A stretch of 64,000 nt of DNA, from positions 2,995,346-3,059,345 of the forward strand of contig CM074761.1 of assembly GCA_037355855.1 (NCBI GenBank), in the 5' to 3' direction. This document shows, one piece after another, positions 1-12,304 of this stretch. Under the pieces are notes generated by a model. It did no database searches, had not been told where the DNA came from, and was given only the letters and a program-made list of their open reading frames with translations. A program made the translations under genes and the position numbers. The DNA is from Pseudo-nitzschia pungens (Eukaryota; Bacillariophyta; Bacillariophyceae; Bacillariales; Bacillariaceae). Each line of letters opens with the position of its first letter. The stretch's first letter is position 1.

Positions 1-593
1 TGCGAAGTAGAAATTATCACAATAGTCCTACGAGTTTGCATCTCCGGAAGAATTTTCCATGCGCTATCAGCTTCACTTGTTACTTCACGTAACTTGGTCG
101 TACTTGTCCTTGTACCTTACTTGTACATTTATGGATCACCTAAGGCTGACCAGCGAAGCAACGACCAGAACGAAACTTCTTCAGCGATGAGGCATGTTAA
201 GAAAATTGTCATAAGTCATCAATGAACCAAATAATTGTTGGTCACACGAAAATAGCAAACTGCCCACTCAGCGGTTCCAACAGCAATGGAAACTACCGGT
301 ACTTCTTCGTATTGAACACTTTTGAAAGCCAGAGGATTTCGGTACTAGAGGAGTTCGACTATTAACCAACCAAGTGAATGGTACGATGAGTAGTAGAAGC
401 ATCCAGAGTCTAAGTTCTCAATTTTTTTGTCATTTTCTTGATTGAAAGTGATTCAGGCAAATGAATTCCTCGGTGACAACCAGCAGCACACAAGAAGGAA
501 GAAGAAGAAGAAGCCCCACCCAGCAACGAGATACGGTTGTCCTTTCGTGCAACATTGATCCTTTTTTGGATTCGAGAAGGGAGTTCTTACCAT

Positions 594-755
594 ATGAAGT
601 AGTGGTTCGGATACTACTACTAGCACTACTACTAGTAGTAGCTCAAGAGGGTACTAATTCTTCTAGTCCACGACCAAAGGATGACGACAGCAGCAGAAAA
701 TGCTGAGAAAGTAAAGAATGATACTACTACTACTAGTACTAGTAGTAGTAGTATG
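594..755. repeat. CTA/TAG self-complementary trinucleotide runs
   Basis: Two clusters of ACT/CTA units run directly into AGT/TAG units, so each can fold back on itself. The same class of tract recurs near 25640-25720, 35460-35495, 48575-48606 and 55230-55880. This is seen directly in the sequence. It most likely reflects microsatellite expansion. Confidence 0.6.
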
Positions 756-863
756 ATATTCTCCTTAAGAGACCCAAAAGCACAGCATTCCCACGCATAC
801 AACACATTGATCAGTCTGTCCATTTAGCAGGAATGAAAAATCTATTCGCTGTTTTGAATTGGA

Positions 864-1058
864 ATGCTGGCAAAGACTGGCAACGGCGGCAACAGCAACA
901 AGAACGCGGCAGCAAACAACAAGAAGAAGTTCTTGCTCTTCGGAGTGCACAAAATCTCTGTTTTTATCCGAACAGAAGAATACTCGTTGGTGAAATACTT
1001 TGCTCACAGATGGAAAGGTCTGAATTGTAGACTCATGCGTCCGGCCAAATACCGTTGA
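864..1058 (+). CDS. Small hypothetical ORF (64 codons), doubtful
   Basis: An ATG-started frame encodes an Asn/Lys-rich start followed by a less biased segment ending in MRPAKYR. I recognise no domain. It lies alone in an intergenic stretch more than 1 kb from the next gene and overlaps another short frame. It could be a small gene, an unrecognised exon, or chance. No function is proposed. Confidence 0.12.
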   Translation: MLAKTGNGGNSNKNAAANNKKKFLLFGVHKISVFIRTEEYSLVKYFAHRWKGLNCRLMRPAKYR

Positions 1059-2204
1059 GGAATTACACGCAATAGAATCAATCAGAATGCTTTGTAAAAA
1101 TAATGCTGATGCGTATACGGTAAGATTACTTCACCACTAAAAGTAAGATTACTAGTAAGATTAGAAATAATAGTATCAGTCAATCTCTCAACAAAGGGCT
1201 TTGATTTTGAACAAAATAATACGACCTAACTTGGCAAGATCAAAATTTTATCTTTTCGATAGTACTTCGTATTCAATTTTGTCCGAGGGCAATACATTGC
1301 TTTGACTTGCACAATAAATGTAATTTAATTCGAAGTATAATTAAGCTATCTCTCACTTTCCAACTTCCCATAACGGATACAACGCGACCTGAAGTAAACC
1401 TCGGTACGAGTACAACCGATGAGTGCATCCGGTGAGAAAACATGCCGCTTCGTATGCGATTTTGAATCGCGCGCGAAAGAATGCAAAAACATCGCTAGTC
1501 CAGACCGGAAAGTAGGTAAGGTTTATTTTGTACGGATATCCACACATACCCGCTTTTATGAGACGGAGTTGATGACAAAATGTATTCGTTGTTGGTACAG
1601 GTCCCGTGCGTTACGTACTGATTAGTAAGTTCTTTTCTTTCTTTACGGTATTGAGTGACAGACGTAAGTTACGGTACTGGTACTCGTTCAAATCCCATTC
1701 GGACCTGTGCCCTACCGTACCGGTATGATCTCAGACCCATGCATCGATTTTGTGATCGCTCCGGTCGGGGTCATGGCTGATTTCATACCGTTCTGATTTC
1801 ATATTAGGAAGATCAATGTACGAGAGTAAGACCTTACGGTAATTACGGCACCTTGTGAGCTACTACTTCAAACTTCGTATTTTGAATAATATCAACCAGA
1901 ATTAAGACTTCCGCATCCTACCGGTACAGAACGACTATCCGTAGGATCATTTCTGCTCAATCAAGACTAAACACGAGCACAATTGCTTCGTCCGTGTCGT
2001 ATTCATATGGAAGCAATCTCAATCTCAACGACGACAACGAGTGCATCGAAGGAAGATATACAGTATTTTGTAAACGAAACTTGAGTACACGGATAAAACG
2101 TCCATCATCTCATCAGAACCAACGTCAAGAACCGAGCTAGAACGCCACAAATCAACGTCCAGCGATCCGGCACAAAAACACAACCACGAATCAAAACCTC
2201 CACC

Positions 2205-5200
2205 ATGACCGGCCGACCCTATTCTGGGACATGGACCGTGGCAGCAGCTGTCACGGTCTGTGTTTCGGTGTTTTTGTTCCAGACACTGCCGTCGGTAAAC
2301 GCCAAAGGATCCTTCCAGAGTAATTCCGTCATGGGTTCGATGTACGCCGGAGGCCTGGATTCCATCGGCGACGGGCAAATTTACGTGACGGGAATTTCCT
2401 ACGGAGGTAGGGCAACATCTGAGGAGCAGCATCCCTCCTGTTTCGTCACCAAATTCAACGCGGACCAACTCCACATGCATCGACCCGGCATCGAAAGCAG
2501 TATCGGAAAAAGTGATGCGATGGAAACCTGCCAGGTCCTCAGACTTCTCCACGAGCATGATTCCGCCGCGGGAACGAAAGTTGCTGCCAGCAGGTTCGAC
2601 TTGAACGAACGAAACAGTCCTTATTTGCCCTTTGTGGTGGGCGGGGCATCCGAACCCCACGGGATGTGGGGATCGAAGCTCGACATACCCTCGGGATTCA
2701 TCATGACCCTGAAGCCCCAGGATGGAAACAACTTTGCGATTGATCACGGCATGTCCCTGGCCGATGCGGGACTCGCCAACCATGTCTCGTATCCGCAAGC
2801 CATTCTTTACAGCAAAGGCAGTGACAGCGATCCGGAAGACACGGATCCGCACGACGGCGTCGTCTACGTGGCCTCCGTCAGCAGTCCCGAAGTCGACTTG
2901 TCGTCGGTGGCGGCCCACACCATTAAAGATGATCACAAGCAACCCAACTGGCTCCGTCGCCACAAGTATGGGGACAACTTTTCCATGACCCTGCAGCGTT
3001 TTGACACCGTTCCAATGGAGGGCGGGGAGACGGAGCTCACGAACAAGTGGACAACCACCTTCCCGGTGACGATCGACGAGGGCTTTTCGTCATTTGTCGA
3101 CCTGGGGGGAATGATTTTCAATGCCAACAAGAAACTCCTTATCGTTGCCGGAACAACGAACGGACGTGGAGACGCCTATGGAACTGCCAAACCGGGCTCT
3201 CTGGATCTGGACGGCTTTATTGCGACCGTGCACGTCAAGAAGGGAGAACTCACCGAAAACCCAGCCTTTGCCAACCAGAAGCGGATCGGAACTGCAGTGG
3301 ACGACAGAATCCTGGGCATTTGTGAGGATCCATCCGATCCCAATAGCTTCTTCGTGGTGGGAAGCACTGGGGCCCACGATCGCCTGTGGGGAATAGACGA
3401 TGCAAAGACCGCAGACGATCCCGGCGCGATGATTGGAAGCCGCATCGACGAGGAGAAGGCAGTGTTGTTGACTGCTCCCGGGAGCACCTTTGCCTTTGTC
3501 CAGAAGCGCGATATTCACACCCTCGATATGGTCTGGGGAAGGGTATGGGGGGCCAACCACTACCCCACCGATCACACAAAACCATCCTCGACGAGCGCGA
3601 TTGGGTGCACGGCTCTGAAGGACGGAACCCTCTACGTCGCCGGAATCGTCGAGGACGGGGCCCACGTGAAGCGCGGCGGCGGGACACCCCACGAAGGGGA
3701 CGACGTGGTCGCGACTCGATTCAACGCAGCCACCGGGGAGCTCGTATGGATGACACAGTTTGGTTCCCACGACGGATCCGAGCGTCTCGCACCGAGCGGG
3801 GCTCTGACAGTGGATAGGCAAGGAAACCTGATAATTTTTGGGGACACGTCCGGAAGCCTCTACGCAAATCGCGATCGGGGCAATAGTCATAGCGACGTGT
3901 TTTTGACCACGATCAATAAGGCCGACGGAAGCCACGAAAGGATTTTTGAGGGCTCACCTACGGAGGCGCCTGCGGTGTTACCGGTGGTGTACGTAACAGA
4001 TCCAACCGAGGCACCTGCCGTATTGGTGCAGGATGAGATTCTGTTGCCGGTTCCGAGCGAAACCCCCGTGTCTGCACAACACAATGGTGGCGGTGAAATA
4101 CGGTGGTTTAGACAAAACGGCCTTGGAATCCAGTCGGGCCCTAGCCCCGGATCGCTCTTCGCCGGCGGAGTCGTCTACAACTCGAACGAAGACGCAGCGT
4201 ATCTAACAGGGATTGCCTACAACGGAGAACAGTCCCAGGCATCGTGCCTGCTCACCAAGCTACCACTGGCAGGAAAGATCAATGATTTTGGTGGTGCAAT
4301 CTCCAAGGTGATTGGCAACAACGACGTCCTGGAGATTTGTAACACAGTTGCTTTGCACAAGTCCAGCGAGGTTGTGATAGTGGGCAGTGCTGACCAGGGG
4401 AGTGCACTGGAAAAGGAGAATGACTACCCAATGACTGGCTTTGTCATGGCTCTAAACCGGATTAACCTGGGAGAAGTCAGTTCTGCACCCTTGGTTACGG
4501 ACAAACCCACGACGAACATTGAATACCCCATTGATGTGGTCAGCGACGGAGACGACATGTATGTTGTATCGCTCACGTCTACGGATCCCAACTTTTCCCC
4601 GGAGTATCAACAAGTCCAAAGCAATCCGAATTCAAAATTCTCTCCCAACTGGATCAACATGCAAAAGTACGGAACCAGTCTCGATATGACCGTCACCAAG
4701 CTTTCCCTGAAGCGACAAATGGTCGACGGTATCGCGGTTGGTGTCGCTAGCTTCGTCCAGCAATGGAGCAAGGAATTCCCTGTCGACCCCGATGCGGATG
4801 GCGCTGGAACGACCCCGAGCATCTATCTAGGTGGAACGATCGTCATGAAAAAGCGAGGGGTCATTGCCATCGCCGGAAGCACCCGGGGCATGGGGGACGC
4901 GTACGGACCCGCGACTGGGAAAGACGAAGATGGATTTATCGCCTTGATCGACATGCAAACGGGAGAACTTTCGAAGGACGTGGCCCGAAACAATATCCGC
5001 GAAGGTACCGCAGAAGACGACATTGTGCTCGGAATTTGTGACGATCCTAGTGGTGACGAGTCCTCGTTCTATATCGTAGGAGCCACCAAGGGCGTGATGG
5101 CTGATCCGCCGGATCTTAGCCGGCCCATTCCGGCGGGTTCCTTCATGGCATATGCTCGAAAGGTCGACGCCAATACTCTGAAACCGATCTGGACAGTGCA

Positions 5201-6260
5201 ATTAGGTGCGGTGCGCAATGGAGACAGTGTCGCCCCCACCGTTGCCAAGGCATTCCATTGCGTTGCGTCCGACAAACATGTGTACATCGCAGGAGTGGTA
5301 GACGACAATGCAGTTATGGGCAAACATTTTCCACTCAAAAGCCGCGGTGGGGACGATATTTGGGTGGCACAGGTGATGGCCGACTCGTAAGTGAAGCTCA
5401 TCCCTATCATTTACCAAGCGGGGCATTTGATTTTTTTAATTCCTTCGGTATTCTTCACGTCTACCAAATGTACGCGAACTCAATTTTCACTTTTTTTTTC
5501 AAATTTCGTTGCATCCGAACCGAACAAAAGAGGTGAGTTAGAGTGGGTACGACAGGAAGGCTCCCCTCGCAACGACCACATTGCTCCTCGTGGTGGTTTG
5601 GCGCTTACCAAAAGAGGCAACGTACTTGTCTTCGGCGACACCTATGGCTCGTTTTTCAGAGAACGCTCGGACGACACCGCGATCAGCGAATTGTTCGTGA
5701 TGGACTTTGACGAGTTTGGACGACACAATACCCATCTAGAACATCAGAAACAAATTGCAGATTCCAATCCATCAGTGATAGCTACCCCGGTGGCCCTTCC
5801 AACTGCTGGCCCCGTTTCGGCCCCCTCTCCCGTGGCCATTCCGATGCCCACTCCGGTGCCCGAAACTTCCAAACCCACTCCACAGTATACCTCGGGCATG
5901 AATATTGTCAATGCCGATCAATTCGGAGATGATCCCGATTCCATCGAGAGGGGAGACATCACTGCAGGAGCCATCATTGGTATTTTGATTGCGGTGATGG
6001 TGGGAATTTTGGGAGTCGCCCTTTTCGTTCTCAAACGGTATGGCGTAGTTCGAAGTTGGAGACACAGAGCCGTTGGTGGCTTCAAGATTGAAGTCAAGGA
6101 CGGTTTGGTAACCGATGGAAGCAGGAGAAATATAGCTCCACCGCCAGCGTCTTTTCTGGCCGGGAAGTTCGGCATGGACTTTGGAAACAATTCCGGCTCA
6201 TCGTTCGATAGTTATGCGGACAATTTGAAAGACGAGCAACAGTTGGAGAACGTTGTTTAG
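2205..6260 (+). CDS. Type I membrane protein with duplicated repeat ectodomain (spliced)
   Basis: Two exons, 2205-5386 and 5531-6260, flank a 144-nt intron with donor gtaagt and acceptor aaaag. Splicing gives a 1303-residue protein. The ATG sits in the favourable context CACCATGACC. Residues about 1-34 are a signal peptide. Two homologous ectodomain halves follow (about 36-580 and 633-1140), each opening with an AGG...YxTGIxYxG...SCxxTK pattern and each containing AGTTxGxGDAYG/AGSTRGMGDAYG and GDTxGSxxxxR strings. This spacing resembles SBBP/beta-propeller-type repeats, which is an inference. Pro/Thr-rich linkers lie at about 583-625 and 1143-1180. A transmembrane helix at about 1206-1229 and a short cytosolic tail of about 70 residues end the protein. 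The splice is supported because it rebuilds the second GEL-W segment (GELEW), matching GELVW of the first half. Likely a cell-surface or secretory-pathway protein; ligand unknown. Confidence 0.85.
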
Positions 6261-6864
6261 AATGGTACTAATGCAACAAGCGAGATGTAGTGCTCAGCAC
6301 ACGATGCAAGGGTCCCCCACAAAATAGTGAATGAATCATACAGTATTAATTAATGAATAATAGAATAAAGCAAGCGGTGTTCCAAAAAATGATCTCAAGA
6401 TATTTGAAGTTTTGGCAGAAGTTTGTTCCGAGAAAATATGGAGTCGGAGATTGAGGGAGTCACATCTCCAAGCGGTATAGAGCTTTTCGATTCCTTTCTC
6501 TGTCAAACCAAAGCAAGTCAAATCTGGTTGAGTCTAGTCCGTTTTGGTATCCGTGACATGATAGCACATCACCTTTACAAGCCAAAACCTGCATGATTTT
6601 ATTTCAATTCAAGTAATATACGTTCCTTAAAAAGAAACGAAACCTCCCGATTTCTTCCCCAACCAAATCTATTCTAGTTTGTGTACACTGAGTCATTGTA
6701 TCGCGGTTGTATAATAGCACTCAAATCCTGAAGTATTTTCTTCTTTGAATCTTGATTGCACATCATGAATCGCTAAAGTATAGCGAATCGAATCTCAATG
6801 GTTTCGATGATAATTTTGGGTGTTTCGCGGAGAGGCATCCGTGCCGTCGGTCTCTTGCACGTTC
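6261..6864. other. Convergent intergenic spacer
   Basis: About 600 bases separate the 3' ends of two convergent genes. The sequence is A+T-rich relative to the flanking coding DNA and shows no supported gene, tRNA or long repeat. It presumably contains both 3' untranslated regions. Confidence 0.5.
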
Positions 6865-9312
6865 CTAGTAGACTTTCGGGGTTCCAATGCCGTAGCACGA
6901 ATCCGAAGCGCTGACCTTGCTCACCGTGTGGCGCAAACCAGTGTCCCAGCAGAAACCGAGCAGTTCGAAGATTTCCAGTACCTCCGACTCCATTCGCCCG
7001 ATCGGGGGTCTTTGGTGTTTGTTCTTCTCCTTATCGCTGTCGTCATTGGTATCGCGCTGTTTCTTGTGTTCCATCAATCGATGCACCATTCCCCAGACCT
7101 TCCCGCCCTCCATGAGAACATCGGGATTGACGAGCAATATCTCTGCCGAATCCAGTTCGGGCACAGCCAACAGGGCACCGATCCAGGCGTCCAGCCAGTC
7201 CCAATGGTGAATGACTGCCTTCCAGGCCTTTTTCGATGTCACAGAGGATCGGTCGGAGACCTGCGTGTAGAACGACACGCCGTGAGAATCCGGGTCTTTC
7301 GATTCGAAGAGGGCCGTGTTGACCACCGATTCAAACGGCCAGTCACTGTTGGTATTCCAGGCCTTTGGATTGCTCGGGAAATTGGTTTCTCGGAAATCCA
7401 CCATGTCGGTAACTTTTGAGTAGTCCACCATGTTCCATGGAAAATAGGTCCCCGCATCCATGTCGGCATCGAACACCTGGGGAAGCACGAAGATCCGATC
7501 GGTTTTTCGGGCGATCGCGATCAGAATGGCCATGGTCCATTCCAGGACGTTGTGGTCGTGGTATCGCTTGCTGTGCGCAATGGAATAAAAGTTGCTCCGA
7601 ACGTCCGTGTCCAACCAAATATACTTTCGATACTTGGTACCGGTTCGGTCGTAGTATCCGGCCGAAACGGAAGCGTCCCCGTTCCCGTTTCCGTCGACGT
7701 CACTGCTTTGGGGATTCGTGCGAAAGCCGTGAAAGACGCCGAGTTCCTTGGCCACCATTTTCTTACCGTGCGGCATCTGTAGGGGCGCGTTGTTGAGCGT
7801 GTGAATGGCCAGCGTTTGGTGTGTCGGCATGGGGCGCTCGTCGGCGACGACCTCGTGGGGGGAGAAAAAGGCGGCCTTGAAGGGACGATCGATCGTCGGT
7901 GTCTCGGGGGGACCGTCTGGCTCGAACTTGCCCCCTAGGTTGTACTCCCGATTCTCGGCCCGGTGCCAAAAGAGGCGGTACACCTCTGCCAGCACCCACT
8001 GATCGTGGGTCTTGGGTTTTGCCCGGAGAACATCGAGGCAGACGCGAAAATATTCCTCCGAGTATTGATCGGCCTTGACCGCGTACACCCCAATGTTGGG
8101 GGCGTTGTAGTTGTTTTGGTGCCCTGAAAAATAAATGTGGGGCTGCTGCGAGTGTTGCGGTTGGTCCGAGGATTCGTCTTTATTTTTCTCTTTGCCGTTG
8201 GCTTCGAGTCCCTCCTCCGGGAAAGCGTGCTTGCTCTGAAATTCCACGAGGTTGGGTTTGGGAGACCGGATCCACCAAACGTCCATCTCGGAAAACAAAA
8301 AGTCGACCCCCCGCTTGACGAGTTCGTGGGAGAGGACCACCTTGGTGTTGGCCACTGCGTTTTTCAGGTTGCCCTCGTCGGCCTTCCACAGCATGACGGG
8401 ATACCCGTGCTTGCAGGCCAGCTCGACGGACGCGTGGTCGATGGCCACCAGGAAAAAGTGTTTGCGAGAAAAGCCGACCGTTTCGTCCATCATCTGAAAG
8501 ACCTCGTGGAGCATGTCGCTCACATAGCTGTAATCGGAAATGGTAAAGGCCACCATGTTGGTGTCGGGTTCGGGAACAATGCGGGGAGCCTTCCCGTTCA
8601 GCAGCGCATCGAGTTGTTCCCCATATGTTTTGTTCCCGTGGATCGCTAGATCGAGGCAGGCCTTGTATTCGGCTTTTGGAACGGTGGGAGGATACACGTA
8701 ATTTCGTTCCTCGATGGCGCCCGGAAGATTTCGATTTCGATTCGCTACGCCGTACGGGCCTTTTTCGAGGCGCGCAATCCAGTCCTCGGAGAGTCGATCG
8801 GTGGTCTCTAACGACCACTCCTTTTGCAGCTTGAGGATTCGATCGTCGTCATCCGATCCCAGCTCGATGTCGTCTCTCAGCGAGTGAGAAAAGGGATACG
8901 ACAGGTATTTGTTCTCGAGCCGAGCCGTCGCAAAGCAATCCAGGCTGTAGGACGAACAATCGGTTGCCAATCTCCAATGGGGGAGTTGTTCTTGTTCTTG
9001 TTCTTTTGGTTGTGGCTGTGGCTGTGGCTGTGGCTGTGCTTCTTGCTGCGGCGTCCGTTTCCGCAACAGTTGCGACTTCTGCGATTGTTGTTGGTGCTGT
9101 TCGTCGTGGACCGCATCGTCATCCTCCCCGACAGTCGAGGCTTCCAATGTATTTGTGGCGTACTCGAATTTGGCGGTTGCATTTTCTATTGAAGGCTGGA
9201 CCGAACGGGACGAGAAGAGAATCCCATGGGCCAGAATCGAAGTCAGCAACAAGAGGACGTAGATGCTTTTTGGTTTGGGGTTAGGCACGGTTGCCGTTGT
9301 TAGTTCCGCCAT
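6865..9312 (-). CDS. GT77-like (Nucleotid_trans) type II Golgi glycosyltransferase
   Basis: This 815-residue single-exon protein starts at ATG in ACAATGGCGG context. A cytosolic stub and a signal anchor at about 17-35 (IYVLLLLTSILAHGILF) give type II topology, followed by a Gln/Pro/Glu-rich stem (about 74-109) of hexanucleotide repeats. The catalytic region runs from about residue 250. It has VAFTISDYSYVSDMLHEVF, then LFSEMDVWWIRSP with the acidic metal-binding motif around Asp344, the hallmark place of the DxD in the Nucleotid_trans (PF03407) fold. A distal part (LEWTMAILIAIARKTDRIF) resembles plant GT77 proteins of the RRA/XEG113 arabinosyltransferase type. The predicted role is sugar transfer onto glycoproteins or wall glycans in the Golgi. 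Donor and acceptor cannot be read from sequence. Confidence 0.8.
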   Translation of the reverse strand: MAELTTATVPNPKPKSIYVLLLLTSILAHGILFSSRSVQPSIENATAKFEYATNTLEASTVGEDDDAVHDEQHQQQSQKSQLLRKRTPQQEAQPQPQPQPQPKEQEQEQLPHWRLATDCSSYSLDCFATARLENKYLSYPFSHSLRDDIELGSDDDDRILKLQKEWSLETTDRLSEDWIARLEKGPYGVANRNRNLPGAIEERNYVYPPTVPKAEYKACLDLAIHGNKTYGEQLDALLNGKAPRIVPEPDTNMVAFTISDYSYVSDMLHEVFQMMDETVGFSRKHFFLVAIDHASVELACKHGYPVMLWKADEGNLKNAVANTKVVLSHELVKRGVDFLFSEMDVWWIRSPKPNLVEFQSKHAFPEEGLEANGKEKNKDESSDQPQHSQQPHIYFSGHQNNYNAPNIGVYAVKADQYSEEYFRVCLDVLRAKPKTHDQWVLAEVYRLFWHRAENREYNLGGKFEPDGPPETPTIDRPFKAAFFSPHEVVADERPMPTHQTLAIHTLNNAPLQMPHGKKMVAKELGVFHGFRTNPQSSDVDGNGNGDASVSAGYYDRTGTKYRKYIWLDTDVRSNFYSIAHSKRYHDHNVLEWTMAILIAIARKTDRIFVLPQVFDADMDAGTYFPWNMVDYSKVTDMVDFRETNFPSNPKAWNTNSDWPFESVVNTALFESKDPDSHGVSFYTQVSDRSSVTSKKAWKAVIHHWDWLDAWIGALLAVPELDSAEILLVNPDVLMEGGKVWGMVHRLMEHKKQRDTNDDSDKEKNKHQRPPIGRMESEVLEIFELLGFCWDTGLRHTVSKVSASDSCYGIGTPKVY

Positions 9313-10589
9313 TGTTCTCGTAAGGTTTACTCCTCGTACTTCTGCAACAATTGTTTATTGTACCGTATTTTGGATTTTGGATGGGTCTGAATCTAGAAGC
9401 TGCTGCTTCGATCCTCGCGATTCTTGTGCGGATTTTGAAGTTTAGCCTGGTACGGTGAAGTAAGGTACGGTAGGACTACTGTACGTACGGTAATACTTCG
9501 TATTATTTCCAACATCTACAGAACTCGATGATCATCTCGTCGCTGCGTCAAAATTCAAAATGGATCATGTTGCTTGCGTGTGAATGTGTCTGTACAATAC
9601 GGTAGCTTGCCGGGATGGACGAAATTCAAAAGTCGACCGAGTCGTGTACGAGACGGTGTAATTGTAATGATTTCTACGTACGTGATCGCCGGGCGAGCTG
9701 ATTACTGAACCATTTTTGAAAAAAAATTCCCGCTATTTCCTTTTTCTCAACCGACTTTCGAATGTTTTGTGCTTGTTTGGTACGAAGTACTTGTACGAGT
9801 CCTGCTGTCCTCCTTATAAGACCGTGGTGTTGTCTTTTTACAACCGGTTCGAACGGACGGTGTCGGTACTGGTACGGAATTAAAAGGGATGCAACAGGTG
9901 CCATGACATGTAACGCGCGTGTAAGTAAGCTACAGTAAGGTTTACTTTCGATTCGAAACGAAACTACGGCAACAAGAAAATAAATTGTAGTCGCCTACTA
10001 CATACGTGCCACGAAATGGGCAGTCGAAACAAGCAAAATGTAATCCGCTCTTATTGAGTTCAGTTGTTTCTACCGGAGGGAACAGACTGGGCGAGCAAAC
10101 ATTGCGTTCGAGGACAACACGTCTCGAGTCACAAAGGGGAATAAATTTACCAGGAGTCATTCACCGTATACATGCAAAAGAAAGGAAAAGAAAACAAAAC
10201 AAAACAACGCAATGCAACTCAAGACAATATGCACACGACGGAGGTTGTTGAGTCCTACACTGCATCCCTGCGCCATGCTCCGAGAGCACACACCGGGCAG
10301 CACCGGGTGCACAAAACCCCCGGCAAACGCCAAGCACGACGAGGACAACTATGCTATACTAGATCGGGGCTGGAATCCAATCCAATTCACAATTCCGGTG
10401 GTTTGCGTTCCCGATAACGGTTATGGGGATCCATCACATTGCATTGCATCACACACTGCGAAGCGAAGGAAACAAGCACCCGCGCTCGCTCAGAGCAGCA
10501 ACGAAAGGGCTCTCGCAACCATCTCGCAGAGTGGTGTCCCCCATATTCGTTGTCATTGGCAACCGGGAAATTTGCGGTCGTGCGATATT

Positions 10590-10614
10590 TGTGTGTGTGT
10601 GTGTGTGTGTGTGT
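10590..10614. repeat. GT dinucleotide microsatellite
   Basis: An uninterrupted run of GT dinucleotides of about 25 bases, seen directly. No gene context supports a role. Confidence 0.9.
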
Positions 10615-10995
10615 ATGCCGAACACATTTTGACAGCATCATTCCGCTCCGCTCCTTGTCGTACCGTGTCCTACAGCACGCCGAACAATGCACCATAGACT
10701 GCAAATTCTCTTCCGGTGAATGGATGAATGGATGAATGAATGGATATCAAGTTTCATCAACGACAACGAAAATAGCAAGATGCAATACGGAATACGATAC
10801 GATACGATACGATACGGAATGCTTCGTGCGATACAAGGTGCGCCACGTCATGGGCGATCGGTGATTGCACAATACACTACTGGTGGGAACAACAAATAAT
10901 ACCGTAACAACATACAAACCCACTGTGTCGGTCCGGGAGCCGCAAGGTGCCGTGCCATACCGTACGGTACATCACAACATTCTTAGGAACACAAC

Positions 10996-11170
10996 GGCAC
11001 AAGCGATAGCTTGTTCGAAAGGAAAGGAAACGAAAGGAAACGAAAGGAAACGAAACGAAAAGAAACGACGTGGACTTTGCTTTTGAAAAACAATATTCCG
11101 CGAAACACAACCGCACAAACGATAGCTTGTTGGAAAGGGAACGGAAGGAACGGCGTGGGCTTTAACTTTG
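10996..11170. repeat. Diverged direct repeat pair with GGAAAC satellite
   Basis: Two copies share the core GCACAA(G/A)CGATAGCTTGTT followed by GGAAA-rich DNA and GGACTTTGC/GGGCTTTAACTTTGC. They are offset by about 117 bases. The first copy contains expanded GGAAAC-type units. Seen directly; likely a small local duplication. Confidence 0.55.
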
Positions 11171-12277
11171 CGTCTGCGGCTTGAGTTTAGCTCCATTGGT
11201 GGTTGTGATTTGGTGCACCTCGTTTGCCGACAACCTCCTTGATTTCTATAATTTCATTGGAATAGAGAAAGTGTCGTACGGATACCGGCACGTATACTAC
11301 GACCGTATGGAGAGAAGTGTACTATACATCACCAACTCATACGTAGCAGATAAATGGTGCTGCGACGGGAGGTGGTGTCCTCGGTCCAAGTGGACAACTC
11401 CATGGGAAGAATTGCCTATTGTTGGTTCTTGGGATGTCGCCGAGAATGACAAATAGTCTAAAGTGGCAGAATGCGCTCCCAACATATTATGATATCACAC
11501 GACGCCTGCTGTGTTGAACAGTTGCTTGAAAATTGTAGCAGGATGGCAGAATGCATCCCATCGACAAGGCTATGAGTCGAACTTCTTCAAAGGATGCAAT
11601 AGGAGGGATGCAGTATCTGAAATTGATCGGCACATTGCCGACGAGAGCAGGTGGTCCTCCAACAGCGCTTTTGCGTACCCTAGTAGTCTGAACCGCCACA
11701 AGCGCACACAAAAATCGCAAGCGCCCTGGCGTTTGTTTTGACATTCTAGTAGCAGCAGCAAAATTATCCTATCCTGGATTGAAACAAGCTAGTAGAAGAA
11801 AGAGAATGCGTTTCTTCATATCCATCCAGTGTTTGGAATCTTTACATCAGAATCTGGTACCTACGCGAGGAAGACAACAAGAAGCAAAACCCCACCAGGA
11901 TCCAGCATCTCTTTCGCTTGGACATCTCACTCCTTGCTCTTCATTCCTCAAACAAACGCAAACCGTAGTATGAACAACGAATGGCTGAATGATCGCCTGC
12001 TGATTCCCACAATGTGTGTTCGTACTACGATTTGAACAAGAAGTAACCTTACCACCAGCGAGAAATTCAAACGACTGTAGTACGACAGTATCGGATACAG
12101 TTTTTGGGATTCTTCAGCATGCTGCATCACAAATGGTATTGATTCTCATTACTACTAGTATATTATCAATACAAGAAACACTTGTGTTTTCATTCTGTGA
12201 TCCCCACAAACGAGAGGGAGATACAACTACTCGTACCCCGCCATCTGGTAGCATCGTAGTCAAAGTAGTCCAATTTA

Positions 12278-12304
12278 GATACGGGACTGATTCAGTCCCG
12301 TATC
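12278..12304. repeat. Perfect inverted repeat, 13-bp arms
   Basis: GATACGGGACTGA is followed by one T and then its exact reverse complement, giving a near-perfect palindrome of 27 bases. The nearest called gene starts about 1 kb away. It could be a cruciform or hairpin site or the residue of a mobile-element end. The function is unknown. Confidence 0.7.

Larger units (their letters stand above)
1..2204. other. Intergenic region, no convincing gene
   Basis: No open frame here shows a recognisable domain. The stretch holds self-complementary CTA/TAG trinucleotide runs near 610-645 and 718-755, and short recurring TACGGTA/CGTACGG-like strings that are also seen in other intergenic parts of the window. 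A 64-codon ATG frame at 864-1058 is the only small candidate gene and is listed separately. The last 200 bases are the likely promoter and 5' leader of the gene starting at 2205, but no core promoter element stands out. Confidence 0.5.

Noticed and set aside
11181..11456. 91-codon plus-strand ATG frame with Trp/Cys-rich end
   Set aside because: Coding-like but short, no homology recognised, no supporting context; may be an old element fragment.
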